The position numbers and the translations under genes were made by a program. From Planctomycetota bacterium (GTDB lineage: Bacteria > Planctomycetota > SZUA-567 > JAFGNG01): a stretch of 5,455 nucleotides of DNA. Numbering within the stretch: position 1 is the first letter of the stretch; each line of letters begins with the position of its first letter. The notes beneath the pieces were generated by a model. The model had not been told where the DNA came from and ran no database searches. It saw nothing but the letters and a program-made list of their open reading frames with translations. Below, in pieces: positions 1 through 5,455 of this stretch. Location: positions 1 to 5,455 of the forward strand of contig JAFGNG010000054.1 in NCBI GenBank assembly GCA_016927125.1, written 5' to 3'.

Positions 1-361
1 AATACAGCGCCAGCGCGCTGGCAGCCCCGCCGCTGGAACCGGCAAAGCGGAACTCTTCATCGCAGGCGTGGCCTTCATAAATATTTTTAACCGGCCCCCA
101 GGTTTTTACTAACTCCGGGATCCAACCGGCTTCGGCGGGGTTAAACTCATGGTCAAGGGTAATCCCGGGGCAGGCTTGCAGGGCTTCCCGCAACTGGGAT
201 TCATGATTGGCTGCCTCTTTGACCTTCGGCCGCCGCCCTTGCTCCAGGACATCGACCATCGCGATCGCGTCCGGGGCCAGGTAAGCGCAAACGCCACAGC
301 CGCAGCAGAGGTGCCGCTCCGCTACGTCCTGGATAGTCTTGACCGTGGCTAAGTATCCCAT
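1..361 (-). CDS. FrhB-like (coenzyme F420 hydrogenase/dehydrogenase beta-subunit family) protein, N-terminal part, cut by window edge
   Basis: Translating the minus strand from the ATG at 361 gives 120 codons that run off the left edge, so the gene is partial at its 3' end. Residues 17-30 carry a ferredoxin-like cluster (Cys19, Cys20, Cys22, Cys25, then Ala29-Pro30), followed by AIAMVDV and GRRPKV. A second CPG motif sits at Cys64. Residues 94-120 contain YEGHA and FAGSSGGAASAL, which match the 'GhA.d...R..gSSGG..taLl' signature of the FrhB N-terminal domain. Family members are flavin and iron-sulfur redox proteins. Homologues occur repeatedly in capsule and exopolysaccharide loci next to pyruvyl transferases and sulfotransferases, where their role is not settled. 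The start lies 5 bases after the sulfotransferase stop. An AGG 8 bases upstream (370-372), inside the last codons of that gene, may serve as ribosome binding site. The usual fourth cysteine (before Pro30) and the first cysteines of the second cluster are absent. The family call is firm; the function is unknown. Confidence 0.85.
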   Translation of the reverse strand, partial: MGYLATVKTIQDVAERHLCCGCGVCAYLAPDAIAMVDVLEQGRRPKVKEAANHESQLREALQACPGITLDHEFNPAEAGWIPELVKTWGPVKNIYEGHACDEEFRFAGSSGGAASALALY

Positions 362-366
362 GTGGA

Positions 367-1260
367 TTACCTGTTCCAGTCTGAAAGGTCGCAGCCGAGG
401 AACTCGGCGAGCGCCTCGTTTTCCGGTCGGAATAATTCAATCAGCCTTTCCCTGGTTCCCGGCTGCATCTCCGGGGGGTTATAATCCCGTGCCATCTTCT
501 TGCCGATGAACGAAGACTTGAGAAAATTATACATGTGCTGCTTGGTCTCGGTAGAGAGCATCTTTCTAAGCTGCCGCATTCCCGGCAACTCACGGATCCA
601 GTCGGTGGTCCAGTGGCGGATATAGTGATCCACCCCCGCGACATTCGCATACACCAGCCCTTCGGAACAGAGATCTTCTTCCGGCAGACCGAGAAAGGCC
701 TGGATCCTTTGCAGCAGCGCGCCGGGATTTTCCTTCAAGTCATCAAAGAAGAGGAAGAGGAAGGATTCCCGGGGATAAAATTCAAGGTACCTCTTAATCT
801 GGAAGAGGTAGCGACTGCAATCCACATAGATATCATCATCGGCCAGCGCCTGTTCAAAGGTCTTGTTGATAGCGTAGCGGGTATGGTGGACAAAATGCGA
901 ATAAGTGCGGTCGACCGGGTTGCGCATAATGTAGATCAGCTTGGCATTGGGAAGCAGCTTGCCAATCCTCCCGGCGGCGTCTTGAGTGTGGGGCCAGCGG
1001 GTATAGGTGGTCGAAGCTTCGCCGCAGAGCTGGTCGGCGCGCGCTTCGCTGAAGAGACCGCGGTACCACGCCTCTCCTTTTTCGTAAATTTCCTGGCGGC
1101 TGAAATACTCCGGCTCCTTGGGCGTGGACATGCAGACCATGGAATGGCGCTCCAGGTAGCTGTGCAGGGTAGTGGTGCCGCTCTTAGCGGCGCCGATGAT
1201 CAGGAAGTCGGGCAGCCGCCCTTCCTGGGGCTGGCTGGCGGTATCAGAGTTCTTCGTCAT
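367..1260 (-). CDS. PAPS-dependent sulfotransferase (Sulfotransfer_1-type)
   Basis: A 297-residue protein, a usual length for a single-domain bacterial carbohydrate sulfotransferase; it should transfer sulfate from PAPS to a sugar hydroxyl or amino group in the cytoplasm. Residues 18-30 (DFLIIGAAKSGTT) are the 5'-phosphosulfate binding loop with Lys26. Glu81 in GEASTTY aligns with the catalytic-base region 'GEkSPsY' of heparan-type sulfotransferases. Residues 110-123 (YIMRNPVDRTYSHF) form the 3'-phosphate binding motif with Arg113 and Ser121. The end, TRERLIELFRPENEAL...LGCDLSDW, is the conserved C-terminal helix and closing motif. There is no signal peptide or membrane segment. I chose the ATG at 1260 because GAGGAG lies 4 bases upstream; an in-frame TTG at 1275 would add five residues (reading MPRRA) but would place that site inside the gene. 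The start overlaps the flippase stop by 17 bases, which suggests translational coupling. The acceptor cannot be read from sequence; the context points to a polysaccharide repeat unit. Confidence 0.93.
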   Translation of the reverse strand: MTKNSDTASQPQEGRLPDFLIIGAAKSGTTTLHSYLERHSMVCMSTPKEPEYFSRQEIYEKGEAWYRGLFSEARADQLCGEASTTYTRWPHTQDAAGRIGKLLPNAKLIYIMRNPVDRTYSHFVHHTRYAINKTFEQALADDDIYVDCSRYLFQIKRYLEFYPRESFLFLFFDDLKENPGALLQRIQAFLGLPEEDLCSEGLVYANVAGVDHYIRHWTTDWIRELPGMRQLRKMLSTETKQHMYNFLKSSFIGKKMARDYNPPEMQPGTRERLIELFRPENEALAEFLGCDLSDWNR

Positions 1261-2887
1261 GGCTCTCCTCGGCAAGATGTTGTTTCATGATCTCAACCGT
1301 GGTTTCCTGCGCCAAAGGTTCGGCTTGATCAGGGCGTTCGTCTTCCTGGCGGGCCAGCCGCCAGAGCATCGCGAGCACAACGAACAAAGCCGCGATCAAA
1401 GGCACGACCCATTGTAATAGGATGCAGATTTCATGGCCGCGGACAAGTAATTTCATGCCTACCCGGTAGCTAGAAGGCAGCAGGTAACCAATTCCAGGGG
1501 AGGCCAGGTGGGGCGGGATCAACCAGCCGGAATAAAGTATCAAGCCCGCCACCGCCGAGATCAGCGCCGGTGGAAAGATCGCTTGCAGGGTAATACTCAT
1601 GGGTAATTCACACCGCTTCCGCAGCAGGTAGACCGTCGCTAATAGGGCGAGCAACTCGCCGCCAAATCCTGCAATCGCGATCCAGACAAGCTCGAGATGG
1701 TAAATTCCGATTGCCACCATTCCGACAAAGCCAAGGGAGCGGACAAGGTTGGCCGTAGGTAGGATCTTGGTATGCCCCTTGGCCATTGCTGCCATGCTGG
1801 GCGCGGACCTCACAATCCGGATCCCCTGCATGGCCGCCAGCCAGCCGATAAATCCGCTGACCGCGAAATAATCTTCTTTATAAACAAACGCGGCCACGGC
1901 ACCACCGGCTAGGATGAAGAAGATGGTCATAGCCCCGCCGACCCCGGAAAGGGCCAGGAGGCCCAGCCGGTAACGGCGGGTGTAATCGCGCCGATTATCC
2001 CTCGACTGCGACAGGGTCGGCAGCATGATGGCGCTACTAACCCGGTTGATCAAGAGCGCCAGCATAAAAGGCAACATAAATGCCACAGTGTACAAGCCTA
2101 GCTCCGCCATGGTGTACTCAAATCCCGCGATCACTAACCGGTCGCCCATGGAGATGCCATAGATCAGGAAGCCGTTCAGGAGGAGCGGCCAGCCAATCAC
2201 CAGGATGTATTTGACATACTCCAGCTTCAAACGCCAGCCATAACGCTGCTTGGCAACAATATGTGAAAGCAGCATATAGACCAACATCTGGCAGATCAGC
2301 AAGAAGGGCACCGCCCCGGGATCCGGTCGCCAGAGACAGACCGGGTATGCGATCGCGACAGCGACAATCTGCGAGCCAGTTTCGCAAATCACCGCTTCCT
2401 GGTAGCGCAGCTGGCGCTGCACTCTGAAGATATCCAGGTGAATTAATCCCTTGAGGAGCGGCACCAGCGCCAAAAGCTGGAAGGCCCAGAGATATTCGCT
2501 CGCTTGGCCGTCTTTCTCAAAAAGCACCGCGATCGGAGTAGCCAGAATATAAAAAATGCCCTTGTCCAGGAAGATGGCGATCGGATACGCGAGAAAGTAA
2601 AAGAGGAGCGCCATCAACAAGCCGCGGATAAATTCCATCGCCTGCGCGGTCTTCTGGAAGGCCGGGTCGTCGCCGTCCGGGGATTGCACTACAATCTTTT
2701 CAGTAGAGATGTCGGCAGCCATTCGGAAGAAGGCGACCGTGATAATCAGAGTGCTGGCAATACCGTATTCCTCCATCGTGAGCATCCATACCACGATCGC
2801 GTTACGGAGGAAGACCAGGGCCTTGCTTAAAACCTCACCCGCAGTCACGAGAGAGGTACCCTTTATCAGTGTCTTGGATAATGCCAT
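1244..2887 (-). CDS. Wzx-type oligosaccharide flippase (polysaccharide transporter, MOP superfamily)
   Basis: A 547-residue integral membrane protein with roughly 12-14 hydrophobic segments. By eye these are near 10-33, 43-60, 84-107, 110-124, 133-150, 171-187, 191-211, 225-246, 262-284, 308-335, 385-421 (probably two), 434-457 and 488-510. The N-terminus (LIKGTSLVTAGEVLSKALVF, then EEYG at 39-42) and the GDRLVIAGF motif at 248-256 are typical of Wzx/RfbX flippases, which move undecaprenyl-linked repeat units from the cytoplasmic to the periplasmic side of the inner membrane. The length is somewhat above the usual 420-500 residues, mainly because of a charged C-terminal tail (about 511-547, rich in Glu and Asp), predicted cytoplasmic. 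The ATG at 2887 follows the pyruvyl transferase stop by 3 bases, with only a weak AAGTGAG upstream, so translation is probably coupled. The 3' end overlaps the sulfotransferase gene. A lipid II flippase or other MOP transporter is less likely given the neighbours. Confidence 0.92.
   Translation of the reverse strand: MALSKTLIKGTSLVTAGEVLSKALVFLRNAIVVWMLTMEEYGIASTLIITVAFFRMAADISTEKIVVQSPDGDDPAFQKTAQAMEFIRGLLMALLFYFLAYPIAIFLDKGIFYILATPIAVLFEKDGQASEYLWAFQLLALVPLLKGLIHLDIFRVQRQLRYQEAVICETGSQIVAVAIAYPVCLWRPDPGAVPFLLICQMLVYMLLSHIVAKQRYGWRLKLEYVKYILVIGWPLLLNGFLIYGISMGDRLVIAGFEYTMAELGLYTVAFMLPFMLALLINRVSSAIMLPTLSQSRDNRRDYTRRYRLGLLALSGVGGAMTIFFILAGGAVAAFVYKEDYFAVSGFIGWLAAMQGIRIVRSAPSMAAMAKGHTKILPTANLVRSLGFVGMVAIGIYHLELVWIAIAGFGGELLALLATVYLLRKRCELPMSITLQAIFPPALISAVAGLILYSGWLIPPHLASPGIGYLLPSSYRVGMKLLVRGHEICILLQWVVPLIAALFVVLAMLWRLARQEDERPDQAEPLAQETTVEIMKQHLAEESHDEEL
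1265..1270 (-). promoter_or_regulatory. Ribosome binding site of the sulfotransferase gene (GAGGAG)
   Basis: Read on the minus strand, GAGGAG precedes the ATG at 1260 with a 4-base spacer (AGCC). It lies inside the last codons of the flippase gene. It decides the start in favour of ATG 1260 over the in-frame TTG at 1275, because from the TTG there would be no such site at a proper distance. Confidence 0.6.
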
Positions 2888-2890
2888 AGC

Positions 2891-4165
2891 TTAACTCACT
2901 TGGCGGATCAAATCCGCCATGGCCTGCAATTGCTCATCATGGGTCCGCATGACCCCGGGCAAATACCGCTTTAAAATTTCTTTTGCCTGCTCCCGCTGGT
3001 TCCAGGATTGCCAGACATGCTCGACTACTTCTTCGGTATTTAGTTTACGCGGGTCGGCGACATGTTCGCCTTGCCCGCAACTTGCGAAGACGCCCAAGGT
3101 TTTATCGCTATAGGCGATGGCGGCGGTGGGTACGCCGCAGGAGAGTGCCGCGATGGTGGAGTGCATACGCGTGCCGCAGAACCATTTGAGCCTGGAGATC
3201 ACCCACTTGATCTCGCTCTGATTATAGACCGGCTCCAGGATTTTCACTCGGCCGTTGTAATTCGATCCCAGTTGGTTCAATACCCACTGGCAACCCCCGG
3301 GGTCGGACTCATAATGCCCTGGCGGGCGCAGGACATGCGGGGTCAGGAGCACCCGGCAGGCAGTTTCTTGCAGCAGGCGCTGAATGATTGTAACCACGGT
3401 CCGGGGATAATCCGCCAAGAGGCCAAAGCGCTTGGGGCTGTCAGCGTTAAACATCAGGCCGCTGATATTGAAGCCGATCACCTCCAGTGATGGCGCCACC
3501 AGCCATTCCCGGAATTCCGCAGGCAGGTTCGGTTCATGCCGCTCCAGGCCGAAGGCCATGTCTACCCCACAGCGGTGGCGCTCGGGAGCATAGGTTTCGC
3601 CTAACAGCTCTTTCAGAATTGCAAAGCTATACTCGTCCCGTGCCCAGGCCATGGCGCTGCCCCTGGCAATACGCGCGGCTACTTTCTGAGAATGGGCGCT
3701 GCGGAAGGGGCCATAGGTCTGGGGGAGCAAAATCAGCGGGCGTTTTTCCATGAGGGCGATGAGCTTCGGCAAGGCCACGGAATCGAATACGCGGGCGCCA
3801 TACAGATCCGTAAAGCTGTCGCCGCCGCTCATGGAAAGAACCGCATCGGCAGTGCGGACCGCTTGCAGCCCCGGTGAACCCGGTAGGTGTAAGCGGCTGC
3901 GGAACCAGGTTTGCCACATGCTTTCCGGGCGGTAGAAACGCCTCGAATTGACCGCGCCGTAGAGGGAGTATTCCAAACTTCCGTCCTTGACCCTGGCCTG
4001 GTCGTGGCGCAGTCCCCGGCCGTTATCAAAGACGGTAAAGTCTACTTCTCCCAGCCGGTTCTTCAGGCCTTGGAGGGTGGAAAAGCAGAGGGCGGAGACT
4101 CCCAGGTTGGTAGTATCCGGTTGCGCGCCGAAGAGACAGAGTTTATAAATTTTCTTGTCGGGCAT
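2891..4165 (-). CDS. Polysaccharide pyruvyl transferase family protein (PS_pyruv_trans)
   Basis: A 424-residue cytoplasmic protein of GT-B-like fold. Family members transfer pyruvate from phosphoenolpyruvate onto a sugar of a polysaccharide unit as a ketal, which adds negative charge. Visible family signatures are the N-terminal loop with TTNLGVSAL (18-26), SGGDSFTD (113-120), LILLPQTYGPF (144-154), ARDEYS (175-180), DMAF (202-205), TPHV (275-278), and FCGTRMHSTIAALSCGVP (329-346) with the Arg333-x-His335 pair that in characterised relatives belongs to the active site. There is no signal peptide or membrane segment. The start is well fixed: an in-frame TAA lies two codons upstream of the ATG at 4165, and GAAGG lies 9 bases before it. 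This is the first gene after the 224-base non-coding region, so it probably heads the 4165-to-1 transcription unit. The family is clear; the exact acceptor is not. Some members of this family in capsule loci have no proven pyruvylation activity. Confidence 0.92.
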   Translation of the reverse strand: MPDKKIYKLCLFGAQPDTTNLGVSALCFSTLQGLKNRLGEVDFTVFDNGRGLRHDQARVKDGSLEYSLYGAVNSRRFYRPESMWQTWFRSRLHLPGSPGLQAVRTADAVLSMSGGDSFTDLYGARVFDSVALPKLIALMEKRPLILLPQTYGPFRSAHSQKVAARIARGSAMAWARDEYSFAILKELLGETYAPERHRCGVDMAFGLERHEPNLPAEFREWLVAPSLEVIGFNISGLMFNADSPKRFGLLADYPRTVVTIIQRLLQETACRVLLTPHVLRPPGHYESDPGGCQWVLNQLGSNYNGRVKILEPVYNQSEIKWVISRLKWFCGTRMHSTIAALSCGVPTAAIAYSDKTLGVFASCGQGEHVADPRKLNTEEVVEHVWQSWNQREQAKEILKRYLPGVMRTHDEQLQAMADLIRQVS

Positions 4166-4174
4166 CTTGCGTTA

Positions 4175-4179
4175 CCTTC
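4175..4179 (-). promoter_or_regulatory. Ribosome binding site of the pyruvyl transferase gene (GAAGG)
   Basis: GAAGG on the minus strand lies 9 bases before the ATG at 4165. A stronger-looking GGAGG at 4184-4188 is 18 bases away from that ATG, which is too far for normal use. The in-frame TAA between GAAGG and the ATG excludes any longer version of the protein. Confidence 0.45.
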
Positions 4180-4253
4180 ATTGCCTCCAAGACCGGGGCG
4201 CTGTTCGTAATAGTTTGCCAAAACCAAAATGCTTGTTGGGGTTGATGGCAAAA

Positions 4254-4338
4254 TGGATAATTTCACAGGGCATGGATTAGAGATTATTTATGCAAGCCCC
4301 AGGAAAATTTACCTGGGGCCGGTTTATGTGATTATCCA
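4254..4338 (-). repeat. Outer inverted repeat enclosing the GC hairpin, candidate structured leader
   Basis: TGTGATTATCCA at 4327-4338 is the reverse complement of TGGATAAT (4254-4261) plus CACA (4264-4267), with two extra T bases (4262-4263) as a bulge. In RNA read from the minus strand this gives a 12-pair A/U-rich stem with a two-base bulge that encloses the 8-pair GC hairpin at 4296-4319. The element lies entirely in the gap between the Wzc-like gene and the pyruvyl transferase gene, ending about 90 bases before the latter's start. It resembles no riboswitch class that I recognise. Confidence 0.35.
4296..4319 (-). terminator. GC-rich hairpin downstream of the Wzc-like gene, possible weak terminator or attenuator
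   Basis: A perfect 8-base inverted repeat, GCCCCAGG and CCTGGGGC, has an 8-base A/T loop (4304-4311). It starts about 70 bases after the stop codon of the Wzc-like gene in the direction of transcription. The stem is strong, but the bases that follow on the minus strand (TTGCATAAATAATC) do not form a clean T-run, so intrinsic termination would be inefficient. It may act as a partial terminator, an mRNA 3'-end stabiliser, or part of the larger fold at 4254-4338. The hairpin itself is certain; its role is inferred. Confidence 0.45.
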
Positions 4339-4389
4339 ATCCTAAAATTTAGCTCATGCATGCCAACGCGGGCGATTGCCTCATAAATA

Positions 4390-5455
4390 TCAGACAGATT
4401 TTTTCTTCTTGCCGCCTCCGCGTAGCATGGTCTTGGCCAGAATCCCGCGCGGGGGGGCTTTCGCCCCGGCCAGGTATTCCTTGAGCACCGCCGCGTAATA
4501 ACCGCCCGTGTACACGCGCACCTGGTTGACCACTACCGCCATTGCCGAGGGGCTCAGCCGCTCCAGGGTTGCGGCCGCGCGGGCCATTTCATTGAGGGTA
4601 ATGCCTTCGGCCTCGACCACCATGATGGTCGCGTCACCCAGCCGGGTCAGGGATTCCGCATCCGCGGAGAGCAGGATTGGCGGGGAGTCCAGGAGGCAAA
4701 GGTCATATTTCTTCTGCAGGTCAGTGATTACATTCTGCATTAAGCCGCGCTCAGGCAGGTGCCTGCGGTCATTGGTATTGCCAATCGGGATGCGATCCGG
4801 CAGGTTCCCAACGCCAGGCAGGATGACCTCCTCAATCGTCTTTTCGCCGTTGAGGACTTCTACCAGTCCCGGGGTGTCCATGGAGGCATAGCGACTGTCA
4901 GGATGGAAGGCGTTGGCCTCAATGAGAACGGTATTGACCCCGATAACATTCATTTCATTGGCCAGCTCCAGGCTTAATTCGCTGGTGCCGCCGCCGGGTT
5001 TGACCGAGGTGATCACAATCGAGCGCCGCTTTTCTTGCAGGCGTTTTTCATTAATAGTAAGCGCCAGGCGGCGGATTTGATCCCTGGCGAAGCTCTTGGT
5101 TTTTTCATCTTCCCGGTTAAGGAGCCAGCCCAGGGCCGGGAAATGCAGGATCGCCTGCACATCATTGGGTTGCATCACCCAGGGATTGATATAATCTAGG
5201 GCAATCGGCGCGCCAAGGCTGAGGGTTAGCGCCATGAATAGAAATCCCGCCAGGACCGCGTAACGGTATTTATTGGAAGGCTCAATCGGTTCCCGGGCTT
5301 CGGCGGCCAAACTGATTGCGCCGGGGGCGTTCTTTTCAGTATCAAAGGCATCAAGCTGGTCTTTGATATCACGCAACTGGTTACGAAACCGGTCAAGGTC
5401 GTTCTGCACTTCTATGGCTTCGTTATAGCGGGTGGAGAAACGCATGATTTCATCA
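4390..5455 (-). CDS. Wzc-like polysaccharide co-polymerase with degenerate BY-kinase domain, C-terminal part
   Basis: The reading frame is open to the right edge, so the N-terminal Wzz domain and first membrane segment are missing; 354 complete codons are present. Numbering from the Met at 5445 (an internal residue, not a start), residues 5-37 are a charged helix like the coiled coil that precedes the second membrane segment. REPIEPSNKYRY (51-62) is the proline-containing stretch, and 62-82 is the membrane helix. QPNDVQAILHFPALGWLL (92-109) matches the linker before the kinase domain. The nucleotide-binding fold follows: ITSVKPGGGTS (145-155) at the Walker A position, VLIEANAFHP (173-182) at Walker A', and YDLCLLDSPP (247-256) as Walker B with Asp253. 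Intact BY-kinases autophosphorylate a C-terminal tyrosine cluster and so control chain length and export. Here the Walker A lysine and both A' aspartates are missing, so ATP binding is doubtful. Tyrosines 312, 316, 317 and 324 are followed by a basic tail (GGGKKKKSV). The architecture is Gram-negative-type (fused). Confidence 0.88.
   Translation of the reverse strand, partial: DEIMRFSTRYNEAIEVQNDLDRFRNQLRDIKDQLDAFDTEKNAPGAISLAAEAREPIEPSNKYRYAVLAGFLFMALTLSLGAPIALDYINPWVMQPNDVQAILHFPALGWLLNREDEKTKSFARDQIRRLALTINEKRLQEKRRSIVITSVKPGGGTSELSLELANEMNVIGVNTVLIEANAFHPDSRYASMDTPGLVEVLNGEKTIEEVILPGVGNLPDRIPIGNTNDRRHLPERGLMQNVITDLQKKYDLCLLDSPPILLSADAESLTRLGDATIMVVEAEGITLNEMARAAATLERLSPSAMAVVVNQVRVYTGGYYAAVLKEYLAGAKAPPRGILAKTMLRGGGKKKKSV

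Larger units (their letters stand above)
4166..4389. other. Intergenic region between Wzc-like and pyruvyl transferase genes
   Basis: This is the only sizeable non-coding gap in the window (224 bases), and it is visibly more A/T-rich than the genes around it. It holds the nested inverted repeats described separately, an 8-base palindrome CATGCATG at 4355-4362, a small palindrome CTAAAATTTAG at 4342-4352, and the word AAAATTTA twice, 40 bases apart (4304 and 4344). I see no tRNA or other known RNA gene, no CRISPR or IS end, and no convincing promoter. If the downstream operon has its own promoter, it should be here. Confidence 0.6.

Noticed and set aside
535..1290. Open frame of about 250 codons on the plus strand, antisense to the sulfotransferase gene
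   Set aside because: It lies exactly opposite a clearly recognised gene, has no family motif, and begins without a ribosome binding site that I can see. Long antisense frames are expected opposite GC-rich genes.
4166..4180. GGTAACG near the pyruvyl transferase start, reminiscent of the ops element (RfaH/JUMPstart) of polysaccharide operons
   Set aside because: The ops core needs GGCGGTAG; only part of it matches, and the conserved flanking sequence is absent.
4143..4181. Twelve-residue reading frame (MKVTQDARQENL) beginning just after GGAGG and overlapping the pyruvyl transferase start
   Set aside because: The spacing between GGAGG and its ATG is only 2 bases, too short for efficient initiation, and the peptide shows no attenuator-like codon bias.
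4180..4236. Possible sigma-54 (-24/-12) promoter around TTGGCAAACTATTACG
   Set aside because: The GG and GC doublets are not at the required 10-base spacing (the second doublet reads CG).
4339..4366. TTGGCA and TAGGAT on the minus strand with a 16-base spacer, resembling a sigma-70 promoter
   Set aside because: It matches 9 of 12 consensus bases, but the -10 half is poor (4 of 6), and the start point would fall inside the inverted-repeat arm. That is too weak to list as a promoter without transcript data.
4451..4467. Run of seven G and a GGGGC-GAAA-GCCCC hairpin (minus strand) near the end of the Wzc-like gene
   Set aside because: It is accounted for by codons for Ala-Lys-Ala-Pro-Pro-Arg in the coding frame. 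The hairpin has no T-run and lies before the stop codon. The homopolymer could in principle slip, but nothing shows that it does.

Overview
The window is a stretch of a bacterial surface- or exopolysaccharide locus. All five recognisable genes lie on the minus strand, so transcription runs from the right edge (5455) to the left edge (1). The organism is probably Gram-negative. The reason is that the polysaccharide co-polymerase at the right edge has its membrane segment and its cytoplasmic kinase-like domain in one polypeptide, whereas the two are usually separate proteins in Firmicutes. Shine-Dalgarno-like sites precede several starts. By eye the base composition is moderately GC-rich and even across the genes. 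I cannot assign a phylum from the sequence alone.

In transcription order the layout is as follows. (1) 5455-4390: C-terminal part of a Wzc/BY-kinase-type chain-length regulator, whose ATP-binding motifs are degenerate. (2) 4389-4166: a 224-base intergenic region with a strong GC hairpin inside a second, longer inverted repeat. This is the only sizeable non-coding gap. (3) 4165-2891: polysaccharide pyruvyl transferase family protein. (4) 2887-1244: Wzx-type flippase of the polysaccharide transporter family. (5) 1260-367: PAPS-dependent sulfotransferase, overlapping the flippase gene by 17 bases. (6) 361-1: N-terminal part of a protein of the coenzyme F420 hydrogenase/dehydrogenase beta-subunit (FrhB-like) family, cut by the left edge. 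Genes 3 to 6 are separated by 3 bases, a 17-base overlap and 5 bases, so they almost certainly form one transcription unit.

Taken together, the genes suggest a Wzx/Wzy-type pathway making an anionic polysaccharide. The pyruvyl transferase and the sulfotransferase would add acidic groups, the flippase would move lipid-linked units across the inner membrane, and the Wzc-like protein would govern polymer length and export. The role of FrhB-like proteins in such loci is unsettled. No glycosyltransferase, polymerase (Wzy) or outer-membrane exporter (Wza) is visible here; they would have to lie outside the window.

The most notable features are the loss of ATP-binding residues in the Wzc-like protein (Walker A lysine and both Walker A' aspartates) with an intact reading frame, the reduced iron-sulfur cysteine set in the FrhB-like protein, and the nested inverted repeats upstream of the pyruvyl transferase gene.
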